37,674 nt of DNA from Gemmatimonadaceae bacterium (lineage in GTDB: Bacteria; Gemmatimonadota; Gemmatimonadetes; Gemmatimonadales; Gemmatimonadaceae): assembly GCA_025358925.1 (NCBI GenBank), contig JANYHT010000038.1:1-37674 (forward strand), written 5' to 3'. This document shows, piece by piece, positions 8,640 to 21,319 of the stretch. The notes below the pieces were generated by a model. It saw only the letters and a program-made list of their open reading frames with translations. It was not told the DNA's origin and made no database searches. Each line of letters begins with the position of its first letter. Positions within the stretch are counted from its first letter, which is position 1. Both the position numbers and the translations under genes were made by a program.

Positions 8640-9857
8640 ATGGCCAAGATCAAGGTTGTAAATCCCGTCGTCGAGATGGACGGCGACGAGATGACGCGCA
8701 TCATTTGGCAGTTCATCAAGGACAAGCTCGTCCTGCCTTACCTCGACATCCAGCTCGATTACTACGACCTCGGCATCGAGCATCGGGACGCAACGAACGA
8801 TCAAGTGACGATCGATTCGGCGGAGGCCACGAAGAAACATGGCGTCGCAGTGAAATGTGCGACGATCACGCCGGACGAAGCACGCGTGAAAGAGTTCGGG
8901 CTCAAAAAAATGTGGAAGAGCCCTAACGGCACGATCCGCAACATTTTGGGCGGTGTGATTTTTCGCGAACCCATCATCATGCGAAATATCCCCAAGCTCG
9001 TGCCAGGATGGACGAAACCCATTGTGATCGGTCGTCACGCGCACGCCGATCAGTACAAAGCCACGGATTTTAAAGTGGTAGGCCCGGGTACGGTGACGAT
9101 GACGTACACGCCTGCCGACGGCACACCACCAACGCAATTTGAAGTCGCAAAGTTTGGCGCGGATGGCGGCGTCGCCATGGGCATGTACAACTACAACGAT
9201 TCTATTCGCGATTTTGCACGCGCGAGTTTGACGTATGGCTTACAGCGCACCTACCCGGTGTATTTGAGCACCAAGAACACGATCCTCAAAGCGTATGACG
9301 GCACGTTTAAGGACATCTTCGAACAGGTGTTCAATGACGAGTTTAAAGCCGATTTCGATGCGAAAGGTATCACGTACGAACATCGATTAATCGACGACAT
9401 GGTGGCTGCAGCACTCAAGTGGGAAGGCGGCTATGTGTGGGCGTGCAAAAACTACGATGGCGACGTGCAGTCGGACATCGTCGCACAAGGCTTCGGTTCA
9501 CTCGGTTTGATGACGAGTGTGTTGCTCACACCCGACGGTAAGACGATGGAAGCCGAGGCGGCACACGGCACCGTGACGCGCCATTTCCGCGAGCATCAGA
9601 AAGGCAACAAGACGTCGACAAATCCCATCGCATCGATTTTTGCGTGGACGCGCGGCCTGGCGCACCGAGGCAAGTTGGATGACACGCCAGCGCTCATTGC
9701 GTTCGCCAATGCGCTCGAAGCCGTGTGTATCAAGGCCGTCGAATCAGGCGAGATGACGAAAGATCTCGCGATCCTCATCAGCAAATCGGCACCGTATCTC
9801 GATACCGAAACATTTCTCGATACCATCGATCGTCGGTTACAAGCGACGATGGCCTAA
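8640..9857 (+). CDS. icd: NADP-dependent isocitrate dehydrogenase (eukaryote-like type)
   Basis: 405 residues, converting isocitrate to 2-oxoglutarate with NADP in the TCA cycle. The sequence is of the homodimeric, eukaryote-like subfamily: [20 protein letters not shown] at the start, [20 protein letters not shown] (substrate Ser and Arg residues), [37 protein letters not shown] with the metal-binding Asp, then [13 protein letters not shown] and [12 protein letters not shown] for nucleotide binding. ATG 8640 matches the family start; the 13 extra upstream residues are not conserved-looking. It is convergent with the MFS transporter, with a GC-rich hairpin between them. Confidence 0.96.
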   Translation: MAKIKVVNPVVEMDGDEMTRIIWQFIKDKLVLPYLDIQLDYYDLGIEHRDATNDQVTIDSAEATKKHGVAVKCATITPDEARVKEFGLKKMWKSPNGTIRNILGGVIFREPIIMRNIPKLVPGWTKPIVIGRHAHADQYKATDFKVVGPGTVTMTYTPADGTPPTQFEVAKFGADGGVAMGMYNYNDSIRDFARASLTYGLQRTYPVYLSTKNTILKAYDGTFKDIFEQVFNDEFKADFDAKGITYEHRLIDDMVAAALKWEGGYVWACKNYDGDVQSDIVAQGFGSLGLMTSVLLTPDGKTMEAEAAHGTVTRHFREHQKGNKTSTNPIASIFAWTRGLAHRGKLDDTPALIAFANALEAVCIKAVESGEMTKDLAILISKSAPYLDTETFLDTIDRRLQATMA

Positions 9858-9869
9858 TCGCAACTGTTC

Positions 9870-9907
9870 CGCGCGGGCGCGACGCTACGTCAGTCGTCGC
9901 CCGCGCG
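9870..9907. terminator. GC-rich hairpin between convergent icd and MFS genes
   Basis: CGCGCGGGCG plus ACG at 9870-9884 pairs with CGTCGCCCGCGCG at 9895-9907, leaving a two-base bulge and a loop of about 10 bases. TTT follows on the plus strand. The right arm lies inside the end of the transporter gene. A weak rho-independent or bidirectional terminator is inferred. Confidence 0.45.
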
Positions 9908-11132
9908 TTTCGGGAATCCATCGCCACGCAATGGCGGCGAGCAAAAATGCGCCACCCGTTACCGCAAATGCTGACGAGAACCCTCGTGACGCTGCCATAC
10001 TGCCCACAGTAAACGGCGCCGCTGCGCTGGCGATGCGACCAAGGTTATACGTGAAACCCTGCGCCGCACCGCGAATGCTCGTGGGATACAATTCGGCCGT
10101 CAGTGCGCCAAAACCGCTGTAGTATCCCGTTCCAAAAAATGCGACGAGCGGCCCAAGTAAGAGCAGCACCCACGGCGATCGTGTGATGCCGTACAGCGGC
10201 AAGAGCAAACTCGCCAGCAACAAGTAGGTGATGTATGTGCGCTTGCGCCCAACAGCGTCACTGACAAACCCAAATGTCACGTAGCCGAGCCACATGCCAA
10301 CTTGCATGGCGATGACGAGCCCGGACATGACACGCGCCGTCAACCCAATACCACCAGCTGTTGTTGGAAGCGACAAGTAGGAAGGGATCCACGTGTTCAG
10401 GCCCCACCAGCCGAACAGCGTGCATGCATTCATGAACGTGACCGCAATGGTGACGCGCCCCAACGATCCACGAAACGCCAGTGCGAGGCTCGGCCGTGAC
10501 TCACGAGGCGCGGCGGCGGCGGCTTTGCGTGCCTCCTTCCACAGCTCCGGCTCCTCAACGCTGCGCCGCACCCAAATAGTGAGCAATGCAGGCAACACGC
10601 CAACAAAAAATACCGCGCGCCAACCAAACGCGGGTAATACAATCGCGGTCACCAGCGCAGCAAGTCCGTAACCAATGGCCCACGCACTCTGCATAAAACC
10701 CAAGGCTTTGCCGCGATGTGCGTCCGGCCAACTCTCACTTACTAAGGCCGCACCACTCGCCCATTCACCGCCCATACCGATGCCCAAAATGGTGCGAAAT
10801 AACATCAGCTGCGCGAGATTTTGCGACAGGCCACACAACGCCGTGGCAACGGAGTAAATGAGTACGCTGCCCATGAGTGCGCGCGTACGCCCAAAACGAT
10901 CAGAGATAAAACCAAACGCAATGCCACCAGAAGCAGCAGCGAGTAATGTCACGGAGCCGAGCAAACCCGCCTGACCTTTGGTGAGCCCGAACTCCGCGAT
11001 GATGGAGGGAATAACGAGCGCATACAGCATGACGTCGAATGCATCGAGCATCCAACCAGCCGATGCCGCCACGAGCGCACGTTTAGCGCGCGCATCACCT
11101 GCGTTCCACCAGCCGAAGAGAGAGTTGACCAT
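9885..11132 (-). CDS. MFS transporter (metabolite:H+ symporter type)
   Basis: 415 residues with about 12 transmembrane segments. The MFS loop 2-3 motif is GFISDRFGRTRALMG, repeated in the second half as GFVSDAVGRKRTYI. A third signature, GIGMGGEWASGAALVSE in TM4, and the start AGWMLDAFDVMLYALVIPSI fit the AAHS/sialate-lactate symporter group that takes up organic or aromatic acids. The substrate cannot be assigned. The start at 11132 gives a short cytoplasmic N-terminus typical of this group. It is divergent from the rhomboid gene and convergent with icd. Confidence 0.92.
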   Translation of the reverse strand: MVNSLFGWWNAGDARAKRALVAASAGWMLDAFDVMLYALVIPSIIAEFGLTKGQAGLLGSVTLLAAASGGIAFGFISDRFGRTRALMGSVLIYSVATALCGLSQNLAQLMLFRTILGIGMGGEWASGAALVSESWPDAHRGKALGFMQSAWAIGYGLAALVTAIVLPAFGWRAVFFVGVLPALLTIWVRRSVEEPELWKEARKAAAAAPRESRPSLALAFRGSLGRVTIAVTFMNACTLFGWWGLNTWIPSYLSLPTTAGGIGLTARVMSGLVIAMQVGMWLGYVTFGFVSDAVGRKRTYITYLLLASLLLPLYGITRSPWVLLLLGPLVAFFGTGYYSGFGALTAELYPTSIRGAAQGFTYNLGRIASAAAPFTVGSMAASRGFSSAFAVTGGAFLLAAIAWRWIPETRGRRLT

Positions 11133-11249
11133 CCGGCAATGCTCGACGCCTGCAGCGCGCGCGTCAAGACTGATTCATAACGCCGCCACGTCAGTAGCGC
11201 ACCGACGTGAGTGCTTGCCCGCACGCGCAACGTGCCATCATACTCCAGC

Positions 11250-11816
11250 ATGACCACCACCGCGCTCACCAAGCACGTCAAACGACCATCGCTCGTGCTC
11301 GGCGGCACTCTTGCTGTCGCGTGGGTAGCCTTTGCGGTCACGATTCTGTCAGGTGGAGCACTGTTGGCATTTGGTATCGTGCCCCGTACGCTCGTAGGAC
11401 TTCGTGGCATTCTGTTCGCGCCATTTCTGCATGCAAACCTGCAACATCTGTTGTCGAATAGCGTGCCGTTCGCGATGCTGGGTTGGCTGGTGATGCTGCG
11501 CGATGCACGCCATTTCATTCCGGTCACACTCTTTGCTATGTTGGGCTCCGGGTTGATGGCGTGGTTACTCGGAGCGCCCGGTTCCGTGCACATTGGCGCA
11601 AGCGGGGTCATTTTTGGCTATCTCGGCTTTCTTATGCTGAGTGGCTGGTATACGCGCAGTTTGGGCAGCATTGCACTGAGCGTGCTGGTGACCGCGCTGT
11701 GGGGCGGAGTTGTGCTCGGCGTCATGCCTGGTGTACCTGGCGTGAGCTGGCAAGGACATCTTGGCGGATTTATTGGTGGTGTGTTGGCGGCGCGTTGGTT
11801 TCGCGTGAGGCGATAG
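11250..11816 (+). CDS. Rhomboid-family intramembrane serine protease
   Basis: 188 residues and about six hydrophobic segments. The catalytic serine motif HIGASGVIFG gives S118, and the partner histidine H170 lies in WQGHLGGFIGG. HANLQHLLSN (N69) supplies the oxyanion-side residues, as in bacterial rhomboids. These enzymes cleave transmembrane proteins within the membrane; the substrate is unknown. The frame opens at GTG 11211, but ATG 11250 gives a better N-terminus. It is followed after 41 bases by the VPS10-like gene on the same strand. Confidence 0.9.
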   Translation: MTTTALTKHVKRPSLVLGGTLAVAWVAFAVTILSGGALLAFGIVPRTLVGLRGILFAPFLHANLQHLLSNSVPFAMLGWLVMLRDARHFIPVTLFAMLGSGLMAWLLGAPGSVHIGASGVIFGYLGFLMLSGWYTRSLGSIALSVLVTALWGGVVLGVMPGVPGVSWQGHLGGFIGGVLAARWFRVRR

Positions 11817-11857
11817 CCGTCGGATCGCTTGAACGAAGGACTCTCAACGGAGCGTGT

Positions 11858-14800
11858 GTGCGGTCAAGTGTGCGTTGTATCCTGATGATCGCGGGTGCCG
11901 TGTTCGCGCATACCGTTTCGCCGCGTGCTGTTGCTGCGCAACCGCGAAAAAGTGAACCGGCGAAAACTTCGTCGACGACAACGTCAGCGACGCGACCTGC
12001 GTACAATCCGGCACTCTATTCGGATCCCAACGCAACGAGTCGCAACTTCAAATCACTGCGCTGGCGGCTCATCGGCCCATTTCGCGGAGGTCGCGTTGAC
12101 GCGGTCGCAGGGGATCCTACCAAACCCTTGGTATTCTATTTCGGTGCGGTGAACGGTGGTGTGTGGAAGTCCGCCAACGCTGGTATGTCGTGGGAGAACA
12201 TCACTGATGGTCGAACGGATATTTCGTCTGTTGGCGCAATCACGGTAGCGCCGTCCGACCCGAATGTGATTTATGTGGGTACCGGCGAGTCGCAGCTTCG
12301 CGAAGATCTCACGTATGGTAGCGGTGTGTACCGTAGCACTGACGGTGGCGTAACGTGGACCTCGTTAGGGTTGAGTGACACGCATCAGATTACGACGATT
12401 CGCGTGCATCCGAATAATCCGGACATCGCGTATGTTGCTGCGATCGGACACGCGTTTGGTCCAAATGCTGAACGGGGTGTCTTCCGGACGACGGACGGTG
12501 GGAAATCATGGAAGAAAATTCTTTTCGTCAACGATTCGACGGGCGCGACAGATTTGTCGCTCGATCCAACGAACCCGCGAATCCTTTTTGCGGCCATGTG
12601 GAAGTTTCAGCGCACGCCGTGGGGGATGGATGCAGGCGGCGGCCGCAGCGGACTGTGGAAGTCGAAAGATGGCGGTGACACGTGGGCTGAGATCACGAAA
12701 AATCCTGGCATGCCAACCGCGCCGATCGGCAAAATTGGTGTTGCCGTGTCGCCCGCAAATCCCCAGCGCATTTACGCTTCGGTCGAAGCAAAAGACACGT
12801 TGGGCGGCATTTTTCGATCAGACGACGGCGGTGACAATTGGACGCGCACCAATGGCCAACAACAATTTCAAGTGCGTCCGTGGTACTACTCGGCGGTGAC
12901 GGCCGATCCGACCAACGAAAACACGCTGTACGTCATGAACTTGCAGGTGTGGAAGTCGATCGATGCGGGCAAGACCTTTTCCCGCGTTCGCGTGCCGCAT
13001 GGCGATACGCACATCATGTGGGTCGATCCGAAAAATCCAGAGCGTCTGATCAACGGCAACGATGGCGGTGGCACGGTGTCACTCGATGGCGGCAAAAGCT
13101 GGTCGTCCATCATGAATCAGCCAACGGCGCAGTTTTATCACGTGATAACGGACACCGCGTGGAACTATCGGTTGTTCGGCGCGCAGCAGGATAATTCGAC
13201 GGTCTCAATCGCGTCGCGTTCTGACTTCGGTGCCATTACCGAACGCGATTGGTGGCCCGTGGCGGGCTGCGAAAATGCGCACATCGCGGTGGATCCGCGG
13301 AATAGCAGCATCACGTACGGCGGATGCTACACGGGGACGCTCTCGCGCCACGACAATCGTACACAGCAGTCGCGCGATATTGCGGTGTGGCTGAACAACT
13401 ACGATGGCATCGCGGTGAAAGATGTGCCACATCGATTCCAGTGGACGTTTCCAGTGATGCTGTCTCCGCACGATCCTGGCGTGTTGTACGCGGCGTCGCA
13501 AAATGTTTGGAGATCAACGAACGAGGGATATAGTTGGGAGAAAGTGTCGCCCGACCTCACGTATGCGGACACGGCAACGATGGGGCCGAGTGGTGGTCCG
13601 GTACACAAGGACATGACAGGTACAGAGTGGTACGCGACCGTCTTCGCGTTGGCCGAGTCTCCGACAACGAAGGGCGAGTTGTGGGCAGGGTCGGACGACG
13701 GCCGCGTGCACATCACGCGCGACAATGGCGCGACGTGGCTGGATGTCACACCGAAAGCGATGGTGAAGCACACGCGGGTGACCACGATTGAGCCATCACG
13801 CTACGAACCAGGCGTGGCGTATATGTCGGCCACGCGGTATCAGCGCGATGATTTTCAACCGTACTTGTACAAAACCAACGATTACGGTAAGTCGTGGACG
13901 CGCATTGATGCTGGTATTCCGAATGGTGCGTATACCCGCGCCATTCGTGAGGACATCGTGCGTCGCGGTTTACTGTTTGCGGCAACGGAAACTGGCGTGT
14001 ACGTGTCGTTCGATGACGGTGGACGCTGGGAACCACTGCAACTGAATCTCCCGCGCGTGAGCGTGCGTGACATACGCGTGCAAGGCAACGATCTGCTCGT
14101 CGCAACACACGGTCGCAGTTTCTGGGCGCTCGATGATATTGCGGTACTGCGGCAGATGCATGATTCCGTCACAGCGAAGCGTGTGCATCTCTTTCAACCA
14201 AGCGTTGCGTATCGTTTTGCGAACGGCCACAGCGGCGGCGGTCGCAATGTTGGTGAAAATCCATACGATGGCTTACTCGTTGACTATTGGTTGAAGGACA
14301 CGCCGACCGAAAAGGTCACGCTCGAGTTTTTGAACGCGCGAGGAACGGTGATGCGTCGTTTCAACGGGAGCACTGGCATGACGTCGAAAGACAGCGTGCC
14401 GAAGGATTCCGTACTGCATAAAGACTCCCTCGCCTACACGGCGTCTGACTCCGTCGTCACCACGCGGGTTGGATCGAATCGTTTTTGGTGGAACCTGCGC
14501 TATCCAGACGCGAAGCGAATCAAGACCGTCGTCAATGATGAAGGTACGTTAAACGGTCCAACGACTGTTCCGGGAGAGTATCGCGTACGGCTCATTGTGG
14601 GTCGTGACTCGCTGACACGCCCCTTCACCGTGAGACTCGACCCGCGTATTGACGCCACGACAGCCGACCTACAGCAAACGTTTGACCTTGGCATGAAGGT
14701 GCAAGGTCGCATGAATAACATCGTGGATGCGTTTGCGCGCATCGAAGATGTTCAGAAGCAAATCGACGTGCGTGCAGAACAGTCGTCAGCGCAAGAGTAT

Positions 14801-15148
14801 GCGAAGCGCGTGAAGGACGCGGTGACCCCGGTGCGAGCACACCTCGAAATCGTGCGCACCGAACTCGTGGACTGGTTCAATCACGACGATCAAGCGACGC
14901 TGCATTTTCCGATAAAGCTCTACAACATGATGTTGTCGCTGAACTCACAAGTGCTGGGGCAGGAAACGAGGCCCACCAAACAGCACGGCCAGATTCTCGA
15001 CGATTTAGGTGGAAAAATTGACGTGCAACTCCAACGGCTTCAAGAGCTCGAGGCAACGGAAATCAAGGCACTCAACAGCCTGTTGCAGGAGTTGGGTCTC
15101 CCGCCAATTTTCCTTCCACCGATGGGCGCAAAGAAGACGATTTCTTAG
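11858..15148 (+). CDS. Secreted VPS10/sortilin-like BNR beta-propeller protein
   Basis: About 1,096 residues from GTG 11858, with GGAG a few bases upstream. The signal peptide MRSSVRCILMIAGAVFA is followed by AVAAQ. The mature start (LRWRLIGPFRGGRVDAVAGD) and many Asp-box or BNR repeats (VYRSTDGGVTWTSLG, VFRTTDGGKSWKKI, LWKSKDGGDTWAEI, IFRSDDGGDNWTR) form a ten-bladed propeller of the sortilin type. A C-terminal region with a bacterial Ig-like segment (TTVPGEYRVRLIVG) and a helical tail follows. Homologues are abundant secreted proteins annotated as glycosyl hydrolase, but catalytic activity is unproven. A later ATG at 11885 is possible. The last 77 bases overlap the convergent RnfD-like gene. 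Confidence 0.9.
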   Translation: MRSSVRCILMIAGAVFAHTVSPRAVAAQPRKSEPAKTSSTTTSATRPAYNPALYSDPNATSRNFKSLRWRLIGPFRGGRVDAVAGDPTKPLVFYFGAVNGGVWKSANAGMSWENITDGRTDISSVGAITVAPSDPNVIYVGTGESQLREDLTYGSGVYRSTDGGVTWTSLGLSDTHQITTIRVHPNNPDIAYVAAIGHAFGPNAERGVFRTTDGGKSWKKILFVNDSTGATDLSLDPTNPRILFAAMWKFQRTPWGMDAGGGRSGLWKSKDGGDTWAEITKNPGMPTAPIGKIGVAVSPANPQRIYASVEAKDTLGGIFRSDDGGDNWTRTNGQQQFQVRPWYYSAVTADPTNENTLYVMNLQVWKSIDAGKTFSRVRVPHGDTHIMWVDPKNPERLINGNDGGGTVSLDGGKSWSSIMNQPTAQFYHVITDTAWNYRLFGAQQDNSTVSIASRSDFGAITERDWWPVAGCENAHIAVDPRNSSITYGGCYTGTLSRHDNRTQQSRDIAVWLNNYDGIAVKDVPHRFQWTFPVMLSPHDPGVLYAASQNVWRSTNEGYSWEKVSPDLTYADTATMGPSGGPVHKDMTGTEWYATVFALAESPTTKGELWAGSDDGRVHITRDNGATWLDVTPKAMVKHTRVTTIEPSRYEPGVAYMSATRYQRDDFQPYLYKTNDYGKSWTRIDAGIPNGAYTRAIREDIVRRGLLFAATETGVYVSFDDGGRWEPLQLNLPRVSVRDIRVQGNDLLVATHGRSFWALDDIAVLRQMHDSVTAKRVHLFQPSVAYRFANGHSGGGRNVGENPYDGLLVDYWLKDTPTEKVTLEFLNARGTVMRRFNGSTGMTSKDSVPKDSVLHKDSLAYTASDSVVTTRVGSNRFWWNLRYPDAKRIKTVVNDEGTLNGPTTVPGEYRVRLIVGRDSLTRPFTVRLDPRIDATTADLQQTFDLGMKVQGRMNNIVDAFARIEDVQKQIDVRAEQSSAQEYAKRVKDAVTPVRAHLEIVRTELVDWFNHDDQATLHFPIKLYNMMLSLNSQVLGQETRPTKQHGQILDDLGGKIDVQLQRLQELEATEIKALNSLLQELGLPPIFLPPMGAKKTIS

Positions 15149-15920
15149 CATGCACTCGTTTACGGCGCCACGCTTCCCAAACGTTCGCTACGAGTAGACC
15201 AGCGAGCAAAAAGTAGGCAGCACCCACCAGTTCAAACACGGCGTAGCTGACGATCGCCGTGATCACGCCAAACACCACTTGGTCGCGAGCTTTTGGTGGT
15301 GACGTTGGCGGGTCGGTCACCATGAAAAACGCAAAGAATAGTGCCGCGTGCAGATCTGGCGCACGATACAATTCTGCCACCGTACTGGGATCGCTGCCGA
15401 ACGCCGTGATCGTGAAAAGTGCGTAGTAAACGCCGAGGAAAGCCAACACTGCCGGCATTTTGTTCACGCGCTGCGTGATGTAAAGTCCTGTGGCAAAAAG
15501 CACGGTGAGCGCGAGTAACGGCAGCTCGGGCAGCGCACCCCACCAGCTCTGACCCGTATCGAATACATAGAACGTGGCCACCAAGGCGAGCGCCGCCGGG
15601 TTAAACACGTTGGCGGAGCGCGTGCGAAACACATATTTGCTGGCAACGCCAACGGCCGCCGTAATGGCGACGACGTACCACGGTTCATGGGGACTTAGTA
15701 CCATTGCCACTAAGAGCCCGGTGAGCAACGCACCGCCTGGGAACGACCACGTGCCGTCGCGCCAGCGCAAAATTGGCGCATCAAGAAGCATCGCAACAAT
15801 GGACGCCGAAAAAACACCTGGTGCCACAATGGTCACGCCGCCGCCGAATGCCGCAAGCACGACGAGCACGGTCAGCAAAATGATGAGGAGCCCTTTCGGC
15901 GTGCGGAAGAACCGCTTCAT
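15072..15920 (-). CDS. RnfD/NqrB-like integral membrane protein
   Basis: 282 residues with about eight or nine transmembrane segments. The RnfD/NqrB core is visible as VFNPAALALVATF, the GLYITQRVNKMPAVLAFLG region, and FFAFFMVTDPPTSPPK, which matches the family ATDPVTSP motif. RnfD and NqrB are subunits of ion-pumping NADH or ferredoxin complexes. I see no SGAT flavinylation motif in this protein, so it may lack covalent FMN and instead pass electrons to the FMN_bind partner. Its ATG overlaps the apbE stop (ATGA), so translation is coupled. The other Rnf subunits are absent from the window. The C-terminal 25 codons overlap the convergent VPS10-like gene. Confidence 0.82.
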   Translation of the reverse strand: MKRFFRTPKGLLIILLTVLVVLAAFGGGVTIVAPGVFSASIVAMLLDAPILRWRDGTWSFPGGALLTGLLVAMVLSPHEPWYVVAITAAVGVASKYVFRTRSANVFNPAALALVATFYVFDTGQSWWGALPELPLLALTVLFATGLYITQRVNKMPAVLAFLGVYYALFTITAFGSDPSTVAELYRAPDLHAALFFAFFMVTDPPTSPPKARDQVVFGVITAIVSYAVFELVGAAYFLLAGLLVANVWEAWRRKRVHAKKSSSLRPSVEGKLAGDPTPATGC

Positions 15921-16837
15921 GCGTCGGCGAATCCTGTGGTGGCCACACGCTCAAGCGCGGGCGTGACAATCATGCCGCGCAACTCGTGTCGTTCGAGCAA
16001 TGCCAATCCATCGACCGGTCCAAGGACGAATGCGGCAGTTGCGAATGCATCAGCGATCATGGCGGACGTTGCAACTACCGTGACGCTCGCGACCGCCGTT
16101 GTGGACGCGCCCGTGCGCGGCTGCATGATGTGATGCTCAGCAACATTACCGGGCGCATGCCGTGCATAGTCGCCTGAGGTACAGACTGCGCACTCCGATA
16201 CCTGCAGCGTCTCGAGAGTCTGTGTAGCGTCGCGCGGATGGCGGATGCCCACGGTCCACTCGGCGCCCTCGGCATTGTGACCGCCGAGAAAAAGGTCACC
16301 GCCCGCGTCGATCGCGAAATTGACAAACGGCGCGAGTTCGCGCACGGCCATATCAACTGCGAGTCCCTTGGCAACCGCGCCCAAATCGAGCAAAAGGGGT
16401 CGATGCAACGTGATCGTCCGCGCGCCGGCATCGAGTTCGACGTCGCGGTAGCTCACATCAGCTGGAGCATCAATGCGTGACTGCACCACGTCACCACTCC
16501 GGTACTCCCGATTGAAGCCACGCGCTTCCATGCGATGACCGACGGTTGGATCAAACGCGCCCTGTGTTTCGCCGGCCACCGCGAGCGCAAACCGTACGGC
16601 TTCAAAGAGCAGCGGACTCACCGGCACGGGCGTGCCCACGCGCGTTGAGAGCTGCCGCAATTCGCTCTGCGTGTCGAAACGTGAGCACACGGCCTCGATG
16701 CGCTCAAACCACGCCACCGCGCGATCAATTCCAAGCGTTCGAGAACGTCGCGCGCGCTGGCTGGTGCCATGCCCTACGATTTGCATTGAGACAACGGTGC
16801 CCATTTGCGCAAAGGTATGAACGAACGCGTCGCTCAC
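15917..16837 (-). CDS. apbE: FAD:protein FMN transferase (ApbE)
   Basis: 306 residues, about the usual length. The motifs are FAQMGTVVSM at the start, GAFDPTVG, the substrate helix LLDLGAVAKGLAVD, FAIDAGGDLFLGG, CTSGDYAR, HHIMQPRTG, and the Mg-binding VVATSAMIADAFATAAFVLG. ApbE uses FAD to attach FMN covalently to Thr or Ser in SGAT-like motifs. Its GTG start overlaps the FMN_bind stop (GTGA) and its TGA overlaps the ATG of the RnfD-like gene, making a coupled three-gene operon. Oddly, the N-terminus (MSDAFVHTFAQMG) has no signal peptide or lipobox, whereas most ApbE proteins are exported. Confidence 0.94.
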   Translation of the reverse strand: MSDAFVHTFAQMGTVVSMQIVGHGTSQRARRSRTLGIDRAVAWFERIEAVCSRFDTQSELRQLSTRVGTPVPVSPLLFEAVRFALAVAGETQGAFDPTVGHRMEARGFNREYRSGDVVQSRIDAPADVSYRDVELDAGARTITLHRPLLLDLGAVAKGLAVDMAVRELAPFVNFAIDAGGDLFLGGHNAEGAEWTVGIRHPRDATQTLETLQVSECAVCTSGDYARHAPGNVAEHHIMQPRTGASTTAVASVTVVATSAMIADAFATAAFVLGPVDGLALLERHELRGMIVTPALERVATTGFADA

Positions 16838-17661
16838 TTCGATCGGCTAAGCGCTTCGGCCACGGCGTAGTAGAACGCGTTTGCACTCTGCGTTGCACCA
16901 GACACATAGTCAACATCGGGGCTCTGTCGGGCAACTACTTGCGGCGGCAGCGCGGCGATCCACGAACAGGAATAGCGTGTGAGACACTGTGAGATTGACG
17001 CCGAGATGATGCGCCCGTCTTTGATCTCGACCATCGCTTCAATGTCGCCATGTCGTGACGTGCCGCGTCCAAAAAACATGCCGTCGCGATACGGTGGGCC
17101 GAGCGGAATCGGCGCTGCGGCCGCAGACAGCGGAGCAGGCGAGGGTGCAGGTGCAGGTGCTTGAACTGCGGGTGGTAGCTGTGCTGCGACCGTCGCTGGT
17201 GCCGATGCGATAGGCGGTGGTGGCGCAGTGGCAGGTGTAGATACAACCGCCATGGCGCTCGAGGCCGACTTGGCCGACTTGGCCGACTGCGTAACGCTGT
17301 CGACAGCGCCTTTAATGTCTTTGCGCGTCGAGCTTTTCGTCACCGGTGCTGCTTTTGCGACGGTCGGCGTGAATCCTGCAGACACCTCCACCGGCTTGGC
17401 GGGCGCAACCGTCGTGCTCGTTGCCACGGATACGCGCGCGTTGGGCGCGCTCCGCCGCACAGCGCTTTCATCGGCAAAACGACTTGCGGCGACCTGCGTG
17501 CGCATGAATCCGGCTGCGTACACCGCCAGCACCGTCGCTGAGCCCAACGCGACGAGATTAGAGCTACCGCGCTTGCCGGTGCGCGTGGAAGCCGAGGTGG
17601 CAGAGCTGGACTTCACGTCAGCCGTTGAAAAAGAAGGTAGGAAATTGCGCAAGAGTCTCAT
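16834..17661 (-). CDS. Membrane-anchored FMN_bind domain protein, likely ApbE substrate
   Basis: 275 residues. A basic N-terminus (about 1-34) is followed by one transmembrane segment (about 35-52, LVALGSATVLAVYAAGF). Next comes an Ala/Pro/Thr/Ser-rich linker of about 130 residues, then an FMN_bind domain (about 193-275). The flavinylation motif DYVSGATQSANAF places the FMN acceptor at T257; C226 and C232 lie just upstream in CLTRYSCSW. The linker would let the flavin domain reach across the envelope. It is the first gene of the operon with apbE and the RnfD-like gene, so a small extracytoplasmic flavin-based electron-transfer module is inferred. It starts 86 bases from the divergent M13 peptidase gene. 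Confidence 0.9.
   Translation of the reverse strand: MRLLRNFLPSFSTADVKSSSATSASTRTGKRGSSNLVALGSATVLAVYAAGFMRTQVAASRFADESAVRRSAPNARVSVATSTTVAPAKPVEVSAGFTPTVAKAAPVTKSSTRKDIKGAVDSVTQSAKSAKSASSAMAVVSTPATAPPPPIASAPATVAAQLPPAVQAPAPAPSPAPLSAAAAPIPLGPPYRDGMFFGRGTSRHGDIEAMVEIKDGRIISASISQCLTRYSCSWIAALPPQVVARQSPDVDYVSGATQSANAFYYAVAEALSRSK
17263..17289 (-). repeat. Triplicated 9-bp repeat in the FMN_bind linker
   Basis: Three tandem copies of GGCCGACTT/G encode a repeated S-A-K tripeptide in the low-complexity linker. This is in-frame and length-variable in principle, so it may be a slippage site that changes the linker length. Confidence 0.7.
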
Positions 17662-17747
17662 CCTCTTACTACGGCATGGTTGTCAATGTTGCTGTAATAT
17701 GCTCCGACAGACTTTCTCCAAATACTTCTCCCTCGGAGCTGAGGACG

Positions 17748-20898
<3,151 letters not shown>

Positions 20899-21319
20899 CG
20901 GTCGAACAGCAACGGCTGACCGCGATCACACGAAGGACGCGAATGTTGCTCCGAACAGGATCCGATTGGATCGGGTGATGCCGGTATCGCACTTTTTCAT
21001 CTAAGAAAGCGTGCAACGCCAGTCTGCCCGTCGACACGCCGCCCGAGCACGCACGGTCCCCATTCGCGCGGCATTTCCCGGAATTTTCAAATGAACCGTT
21101 TAGCAACCACCCGACGTTCGTATTCATCACCGGTTCAGCGTGCGCGATGGGCCGTCAGATACTCAAAAAAATAACAACACCGCGAATCACGCAAATAGAA
21201 CCGTTCAATTCCTGGAATTCGCGGTCTGTTGTTGCTTTTTCTGCAGGACGGCAACCGCTCGACGTGTAATAAATCATTGCAGTAGTCACCAACGACAGCT
21301 ATTGCCGACGCTCAGTCGC
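20899..21319. other. Intergenic stretch of about 420 bases, no gene seen
   Basis: Only short shadow-like frames occur. The visible structure is a terminator-like inverted repeat in the second half (listed separately) and a small GGATCCGATTGGATCG inverted repeat near 20962-20977. It separates the Old Yellow Enzyme gene from a decayed gene on the other strand and may hold more of that decay. Confidence 0.6.
21164..21240. terminator. Candidate bidirectional terminator
   Basis: AACAACA-CCGCGAAT near 21173-21187 pairs with ATTCGCGG-TC-TGTTGTT near 21216-21232, giving about 15 paired bases with a two-base bulge. A-rich sequence (21165-21172) precedes it and CTTTTT (21235-21240) follows, so a U-run would exist on both strands. 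It lies between convergent genes. The loop of about 28 bases makes it less than ideal. Confidence 0.5.

Noticed and set aside
16238-17246. Open frames opposite apbE and FMN_bind
   Set aside because: They lack domains, and the strong motifs of the minus-strand genes explain the open reading by high GC content.
17662-17747. Divergent promoter between FMN_bind and the M13 peptidase
   Set aside because: TTGTCA and TTGACA-like hexamers occur on both strands, but none has a correctly spaced -10, so no position is claimed.
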